A stretch of DNA of 18,392 nt from SIG672 sp045535095 (GTDB taxonomy: Bacteria > Bacillota > Clostridia > Oscillospirales > CAG-272), in assembly GCA_045535095.1 (NCBI GenBank), contig JAZSKY010000014.1, positions 1 through 18,392 of the forward strand. Direction: 5' to 3'. The stretch's first letter is position 1. Each line of letters starts with the position of its first letter. The notes beneath the pieces are model-generated. The model saw only the letters and a program-made list of their open reading frames with translations, made no database searches and had not been told where the DNA came from. Positions 15,391 to 18,392 of this stretch are shown here, one piece after another. The translations under genes were made by a program, and so were the position numbers.

Positions 15391-15419
15391 ATTATACTAC
15401 AAAAAGCGCCAAAATGCAA
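15391..15419 (-). promoter_or_regulatory. Sigma-A promoter of the ABC/lipoprotein operon
   Basis: On the minus strand: TTGCAT (15414-15419), 17-nt spacer, TATAAT (15391-15396). Predicted start of transcription is near 15384, giving a leader of about 80 nt before ATG 15304. Upstream bases 15420-15600 show only AT-rich sequence and no gene. Confidence 0.8.
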
Positions 15420-15608
15420 TAGTTCGGAGCTATAATTGTCACTTTCAACAAATTTTCAGCGCATTTTTTGTCGTATTTAAATGAACTTTCAAGAAATTTT
15501 CATATTTTCTTCATATTTTTGGAAGCTTTGCGCGCGAGGTGTGATTTTATATAAGAAAAGGAGCATTTCCCTTTTGTGTGTAATGTAAATTAAAGCTCGT
15601 CGGGAACT

Positions 15609-15697
15609 ACTCATCCACCGCTAACGCGGTCCCCCTTCCCTCGCAAGGGAAGGCTTTTTATAACGGGAGGACGCAAGGCCCTCCCCTACGGTGGGCA
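15609..15697 (+). repeat. Composite hairpin repeat, copy C (lacks hairpin 0)
   Basis: The order is the same as in copies A and B: the lead-in CTCATC; hairpin 1 (ACCGC 15617-15621, loop TAAC, GCGGT 15626-15630); hairpin 2 (CCTTCCCT 15634-15641, loop CGCA, AGGGAAGG 15646-15653) followed by CTTTTT; hairpin 3 (GGGAGG 15665-15670 / CCTCCC 15680-15685); and the tail CTACGGTG (15686-15693), identical to copy A at 202-209. Stem sequences differ from the other copies while the architecture is kept. Confidence 0.75.
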
Positions 15698-15739
15698 TGG
15701 GTTGGGTTTGTTTGTATGTTCCTAAGCCTTACCCCTATC

Positions 15740-15903
15740 CACAAACAAAGGCGCCCATCTGCGCCGCATCGATCAGACACGCCGCGTTGCGGCGGGCAAA
15801 CCGCGACGCCGTTGGGAGCGCGTTTGCCGAAGGGGGAGGGTGTTTCCTGAAGGGAGGGGAGAGTGTTTGCGGAGCAAACCGTAGGTGCACCAAAGGTGCG
15901 GTT
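15740..15903. repeat. GC-rich segment packed with inverted repeats, no gene
   Basis: It lies between repeat copies C and B. Several short perfect inverted repeats occur in a row, including GTTTGC (15865-15870) / GCAAAC (15874-15879) and GCACC (15887-15891) / GGTGC (15895-15899), with others in the CG-rich part around 15750-15800. The reading frames across it look low-complexity and have no family match. It probably belongs to the same repeat cluster. Confidence 0.5.
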
Positions 15904-16085
15904 TTTCCCCTCCCTAACAGCCGATCTTTGCGAGACTTTCTGTCGGCGCAGAAAGTCGGAAAAACAAAAGACAATAGCGTTTTCGTGTGTTCTCACAAAC
16001 TAAACCCTTGATCTCCTCATCCGTCGGCTTCGCCGCCACCTTCTCCATCAAGGAGAAGGCTTTTTCGGGCGGATATGGAATCCGT
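15904..16085 (+). repeat. Composite hairpin repeat, copy B
   Basis: Full-length copy in the same orientation as copy A. Hairpin 0 is GACTTTCTGT (15934-15943), loop CGGC, GCAGAAAGTC (15948-15957). The conserved tract runs to 15997. Hairpin 1 lies around 16022-16036. Hairpin 2 is CCTTCTCC (16039-16046), loop ATCAA, GGAGAAGG (16052-16059), followed by CTTTTT. Hairpin 3 is CGGAT (16070-16074) / ATCCG (16080-16084). Compared with copy A, the outer pair of hairpin 2 changes from G-C to C-G and the inner pair of hairpin 0 from T-A to T-G, so pairing is kept. Confidence 0.8.
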
Positions 16086-16110
16086 ATTTACAATACAAAC
16101 AAAAGCAAAA

Positions 16111-16452
16111 TAGAAATGACCCTTGACCGCGGTTTCTTTACACCTCAGCCAAGGGTCATCTCTGTTCACTCTTGATATCTAACATCTTTTTTAGTCCTCT
16201 CTTTCCTTGCCTCTCTTAGCGCCTTTTGGCACTAAGACGAGATTCTTACCCAAATTACGTTATCCGCTAAACCGAACGTCCTTTTTCACATCTATCTTAA
16301 GCGTACACGATCTTTTCTTATTCTCTATCGCGCTTTACACCGCCGTGTCTCGTTTTGCCTACTGCGTTCGAAATCACTTTCACATCTGCGGATATTTGTA
16401 TTCGGGTCAGCCTCAGCTTGCCATTGGACCGTACCTCCTATCTCTTTCTTCA
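16111..16452 (-). ncRNA. Orphan structured non-coding RNA of about 340 nt
   Basis: A promoter-to-terminator unit with no reading frame worth the name on the minus strand. The promoter lies at 16458-16486 and transcription should begin near 16451-16453. Stems seen: a 10-bp hairpin with AAAA loop (16214-16223 with 16228-16237); CGAU/AUCG plus AAGCG/CGCUU (16327-16335 with 16299-16311, internal loop); and the 3' terminator hairpin (16116-16159). One pair in the first stem and two in the terminator are G-U on the minus strand and would be C-A mismatches on the plus strand, which fixes the orientation. Single-stranded parts are purine-rich. I found no RNase P core (GGAAAGTCC-like), tmRNA tag frame or tRNA-like end, SRP or T-box motif. 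A strong AGGAGG (16434-16439) precedes a tiny frame ATG GCA AGC TGA (16413-16424). There is no same-strand gene within 800 bp downstream, so it is not an ordinary riboswitch. Confidence 0.7.
16116..16159 (-). terminator. Terminator hairpin of the orphan RNA
   Basis: ATGACCCTTG (16150-16159, minus strand) pairs with CAAGGGTCAT (16116-16125). An inner 8-position extension (16142-16149 with 16126-16133) has two G-U pairs and one A-G mismatch. The loop is 8 nt, and a T-rich tract with an interrupted T run follows to about 16101. Confidence 0.82.
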
Positions 16453-16457
16453 CTTGT

Positions 16458-16486
16458 ATTATATCACAGCTTTTCGCCTTTTTCAA
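16458..16486 (-). promoter_or_regulatory. Sigma-A promoter of the orphan RNA
   Basis: On the minus strand: TTGAAA (16481-16486), 17-nt spacer, TATAAT (16458-16463). It is divergent from the promoter at 16562-16590. Confidence 0.85.
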
Positions 16487-16561
16487 TAGGTAATTTGTAC
16501 AAATGTTACAATTATTTTTTGTATATTAAGGAGAATTTGTGTATTATGCTACCGCTTTGTA

Positions 16562-16590
16562 TTGACAAAGCCCAAAAAGTGTGATATAAT
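16562..16590 (+). promoter_or_regulatory. Consensus sigma-A promoter of the Cof-type phosphatase gene
   Basis: TTGACA (16562-16567), 17-nt spacer, TATAAT (16585-16590): a perfect consensus. Predicted transcription start is about 16597, leaving only about 6 nt before the TTG at 16603. The ATG at 16624 is therefore the better start. Confidence 0.92.
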
Positions 16591-16623
16591 AAATATGTTG
16601 TTTTGCTGAATCGAGGTCACGTT

Positions 16624-17382
16624 ATGAAATATCTGATTTTTCTTGATATAGACGAAACGGTAATGTCTCGCGGAGAGATACATCCGCGCACTATCGAGGG
16701 TGTCCGTCGCGCCAAGGAGGCAGGACACGAGGTGTACATCAACACGGGCAGAACTCGCAGCATAATACCGCAGATCCTTCTCGACGAGCTGCGTCCGAGC
16801 GGATTCGTCTGCGGAATCGGAAGTCACGTCATTATAAACGGCAAAACCGAGTTTTCACGCACCTTTGACCGCACGCTCGCCCGTCGCGTAATGAATTTCT
16901 GCATCGAAAAAGGGATAAAGACGATAATCGAGGGCGAAAACGTGACGGTTTCCGTTCTCGGAACGACGCGTCACACAACCGGAGAGCTTGAGGTCTTTTC
17001 GTTTGACGATATGATGGAACGCTTCCCTGACATCGCGATCGGGAAATTTACCGTACTGCGCCCCATCGAGCCGTCCGAGATTTTAGAGCTTGGCGAAGGG
17101 GTCTCGGTCATAAACCACCCGACGTATTCGGAGGTCGGTCTTGCAGGCTGCTCGAAATCGAGCGGAATGGAGATCGTTCGCGAAAAGCTCGGTATCGATC
17201 GCGACCACGTTATCGCAATGGGCGACAGCGCAAACGATCTTGATATGCTGAATACGGCAGGAATTGCGGTCGCTATGGGAAATTCGCTTGACGTAGTCAA
17301 GGAGATCGCCGATTTCGTATCTATCCCCTGCGACGAGGGCGGAGTTGGGTACGCTATTGAAAAATTGATATTTAAGGAATAA
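16624..17382 (+). CDS. Cof-type HAD phosphatase (HAD-IIB)
   Basis: A 252-residue cytoplasmic hydrolase of the Cof/HAD-IIB group, which dephosphorylates sugar phosphates, FMN-like cofactors or other small phosphate esters. Motif I is FLDIDET (6-12; D8 nucleophile, D10 acid/base). Motif II is INTGRT (T41). The C2-type cap lies between about 75 and 175. Motif III is K178 in SKSSGMEIV. Motif IV is GDSANDLDM (200-208). It ends with the typical MGNSLDVVKEIADFV helix. The reading frame extends to a TTG at 16603, but the ATG at 16624 has GAGGT at 16613-16617 and a sensible leader. It is a single gene between a consensus promoter and the bidirectional terminator at 17381-17406. It is not closely related to the HAD protein at 6010, which has a different cap. 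Substrate unknown. Confidence 0.93.
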   Translation: MKYLIFLDIDETVMSRGEIHPRTIEGVRRAKEAGHEVYINTGRTRSIIPQILLDELRPSGFVCGIGSHVIINGKTEFSRTFDRTLARRVMNFCIEKGIKTIIEGENVTVSVLGTTRHTTGELEVFSFDDMMERFPDIAIGKFTVLRPIEPSEILELGEGVSVINHPTYSEVGLAGCSKSSGMEIVREKLGIDRDHVIAMGDSANDLDMLNTAGIAVAMGNSLDVVKEIADFVSIPCDEGGVGYAIEKLIFKE

Positions 17383-17406
17383 AAAACCGCCAAAAGGCGG
17401 TTTTTT
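17381..17406 (+). terminator. Bidirectional terminator between convergent genes
   Basis: AAAAAACCGCC (17381-17391), loop AAAA, GGCGGTTTTTT (17396-17406). It overlaps the last bases of the phosphatase stop codon and ends 8 bp before the convergent TIM-barrel gene, so it serves both. Confidence 0.95.
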
Positions 17407-17413
17407 ATTTCAT

Positions 17414-18193
17414 TTAATTGAATATTCCCTCTCTGATCCTTACTGCCGTATCGTACGCCTTCTTTAAATAGTCGTATTTCGACATTTTATCGGCGTAGTG
17501 ATCGTAGTTAAGCTCAAGAGTCACGTTGCCCTTGTAGGAGCTGTTTCTGATATCCTTCACTACCCTGTCAAAGCCGATCTCGCCGTCATACGGGATAAGG
17601 TGGAGATCGTCCTTATTATCGTTGTCGTGGAGGTGTGTGCAGATGAGTCTGTCCCCGAGTCTGTCGAGAAGGTGCATACCTCTCGTGCTGACAATGCACG
17701 CCTCGTGTCCGCTATCGTAGCAGTACCCGACGTTGCTATCCTGAAAGGCGTCGAGCGTGGCATAAAGAAATTCGGGAATGCCGATATTTTCAAAGGCGAT
17801 CTTTATTCCTCTCGCCTTTGCGTACTTGACGAGCTTGTCAAAGCGCGAAATTCCAAGCTCCAAGCTGGGTTTTTCGGCAGGTCTCGGCTGAACGTGAACG
17901 ACGAGCGTATCTATTCCGAGCGCGTAACAGTTGTCGGTGTTCTGCTTCATAAGGTCAATGAAATCGTCGCCGTCCTTGCCGTACGTCCAGACGGTATTAC
18001 TGCCCGGAATGACCGAATGAGAGGTCTCGTAGTCGAGGCCGAGCTTTTCGCCCATGTTTTTATAGTATCTCATTTTTTCAAGATCGGCAGCGTACTCCCA
18101 GTTGGAGAAAAAGCCGTCGAATCCGACCTCTTTTGCAAGAGGAAGCAGTTCGTCGTAGGTCATTCCGCTAAAAACCTCTACGTAAAGTCCCAT
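17414..18193 (-). CDS. Sugar-phosphate isomerase/epimerase-like TIM barrel protein
   Basis: A 259-residue cytoplasmic protein of the xylose isomerase-like (AP endonuclease 2) TIM barrel superfamily. Metal-site and active-site positions are all in place: E135 in IAFENIG, D160 and H163 in YCYDSGHEA, H187, H189 and D190 in THLHDND, and E227 in TLELNYD. Glycine/aspartate-rich PYDGEIGFD (201-209) corresponds to the usual G-x-G-x-x-D loop. Family members epimerise or isomerise ketoses, inositol derivatives or hydroxypyruvate, and some are endonuclease IV; the short length and lack of DNA-binding loops argue against endonuclease IV. The start ATG has GGAGG at 18199-18203, with a perfect consensus promoter at 18224-18252. 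It is monocistronic. No sugar transporter or kinase lies nearby to hint at a substrate. Confidence 0.9.
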   Translation of the reverse strand: MGLYVEVFSGMTYDELLPLAKEVGFDGFFSNWEYAADLEKMRYYKNMGEKLGLDYETSHSVIPGSNTVWTYGKDGDDFIDLMKQNTDNCYALGIDTLVVHVQPRPAEKPSLELGISRFDKLVKYAKARGIKIAFENIGIPEFLYATLDAFQDSNVGYCYDSGHEACIVSTRGMHLLDRLGDRLICTHLHDNDNKDDLHLIPYDGEIGFDRVVKDIRNSSYKGNVTLELNYDHYADKMSKYDYLKKAYDTAVRIREGIFN

Positions 18194-18223
18194 TTTCGCC
18201 TCCGAAACAGAAGAATTTAACTA

Positions 18224-18252
18224 ATTATAGCATTTTTTCAGCCAAATGTCAA
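18224..18252 (-). promoter_or_regulatory. Consensus sigma-A promoter of the TIM-barrel gene
   Basis: On the minus strand: TTGACA (18247-18252), 17-nt spacer, TATAAT (18224-18229). It starts only a few bases after the terminator of the preceding minus-strand gene. Confidence 0.93.
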
Positions 18253-18256
18253 GAAA

Positions 18257-18288
18257 AAAAGAGCAAACGCAGAAGCGTTTGCTCTTTT
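18257..18288 (-). terminator. Terminator of the gene at the right edge
   Basis: AAAAGAGCAAACGC (18257-18270), loop of four, GCGTTTGCTCTTTT (18275-18288): a perfect 14-bp stem. On the minus strand it is followed by a run of T. It ends the partial gene that stops at 18300. Confidence 0.94.
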
Positions 18289-18299
18289 GATTTTAGGTT

Positions 18300-18392
18300 T
18301 TAAGCGAAGATGAGAGCGCCGTTTTCGTCGGTGTTATACCAGCCCGAGCCGCGATTGAACGCAGCCTTGATGATCTCGTTATCGTCGCTATG
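18300..18392 (-). CDS. C-terminal end of an unidentified protein (cut by window edge)
   Basis: Thirty codons and a TAA stop (18300-18302) in an open minus-strand frame that continues past 18392. The visible tail includes DDNEIIKAAFNRGSGWYN and ends in ENGALIFA. It is hydrophilic with no membrane segment, and is too short to assign. It is supported as a real gene end by the terminator 12 bp downstream and by codon use like its neighbours. Confidence 0.7.
   Translation of the reverse strand, partial: HSDDNEIIKAAFNRGSGWYNTDENGALIFA

Noticed and set aside
15658..16011. Overlapping frames of 79-112 codons in the repeat cluster
   Set aside because: They arise from GC-rich repeat sequence with few stops, lie in several competing frames, and have no ribosome sites or recognisable domains.
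15604..16085. CRISPR array in the repeat cluster
   Set aside because: Repeats are long composite hairpins of unequal spacing, not short identical repeats with uniform spacers, and no cas gene is present.
16111..16452. Assignment of the orphan RNA as RNase P RNA, tmRNA or a T-box leader
   Set aside because: No GGAAAGTCC-like core, no tag-peptide frame or CCA-type tRNA end, no T-box TGGNACCGCG element, and no same-strand gene close downstream.
16207..16584. 125-codon plus-strand frame across the orphan RNA
   Set aside because: It runs through the minus-strand promoter and into the plus-strand promoter region, has no Shine-Dalgarno and no family features.
17414..18193. Endonuclease IV for the TIM-barrel gene
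   Set aside because: The metal-site layout is shared by the superfamily, but the protein lacks the usual endonuclease IV signatures and DNA-binding loops; isomerase/epimerase-like is the safer call.

Overview
The window looks like chromosomal DNA from an anaerobic member of the Clostridia (Bacillota), probably a gut or rumen Oscillospirales-type lineage. Evidence is the gene set (Mini-RNase III next to flavin-dependent ThyX, TraX-family protein, XRE-TPR regulator, CE4 deacetylase), textbook sigma-A promoters that nearly all have 17-nt spacers, strong AGGAGG-type ribosome binding sites, and hairpin-rich dispersed repeats. The genus is not identified. No phage, transposase, CRISPR, rRNA or tRNA gene was seen.

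Layout. 1-210: one copy of a composite hairpin repeat. 243-1478 (-): cysteine desulfurase family protein. 1682-2608 (-): XRE-HTH/TPR regulator with its own promoter and terminator. 2866-3927 (+): SAM-dependent methyltransferase-like protein. 3919-4311 (-): Mini-RNase III. 4478-6858 (+): thyX, a CE4-type deacetylase and a HAD phosphatase, closed by a terminator shared with the convergent TraX gene (6912-7646, -). 7770-15304 (-): a four-gene unit. 15341-16100: promoter, then two more copies of the composite repeat and a segment dense in inverted repeats. 16111-16452 (-): a promoter-to-terminator transcription unit without an ORF, interpreted as a structured non-coding RNA. 16624-17382 (+): Cof-type HAD phosphatase. 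17414-18193 (-): sugar-phosphate isomerase/epimerase-like TIM barrel. 18300-18392 (-): the last 30 codons of a gene running off the right edge.

The most unusual part is the 7770-15304 unit. Its first gene joins about 450 residues of membrane protein, including a YwaF/TMEM164-like module with conserved Cys and His, to a complete ABC ATPase. The ATGA-overlapping second gene is a polytopic ABC permease. The third, starting directly after the permease stop codon, is a single-pass protein with an Ig-like outer domain. The fourth is a 1027-residue lipoprotein with five Ig-like repeats and a beta-helix-like C-terminus. Together they look like an envelope transport or lipid-modification system with surface partners; the substrate cannot be told from sequence.

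The second item is the orphan RNA at 16111-16452. It has a TTGAAA-N17-TATAAT promoter and a long terminator hairpin. Its G-U pairs fold only on the minus strand. I could not match it to RNase P RNA, tmRNA, SRP RNA or 6S RNA by eye.

Several starts need care. The longest ORFs for Mini-RNase III, the ABC fusion and the Cof-type phosphatase begin at TTG codons that lie in or beside promoter and leader sequence. Internal ATGs with Shine-Dalgarno sequences are preferred here.
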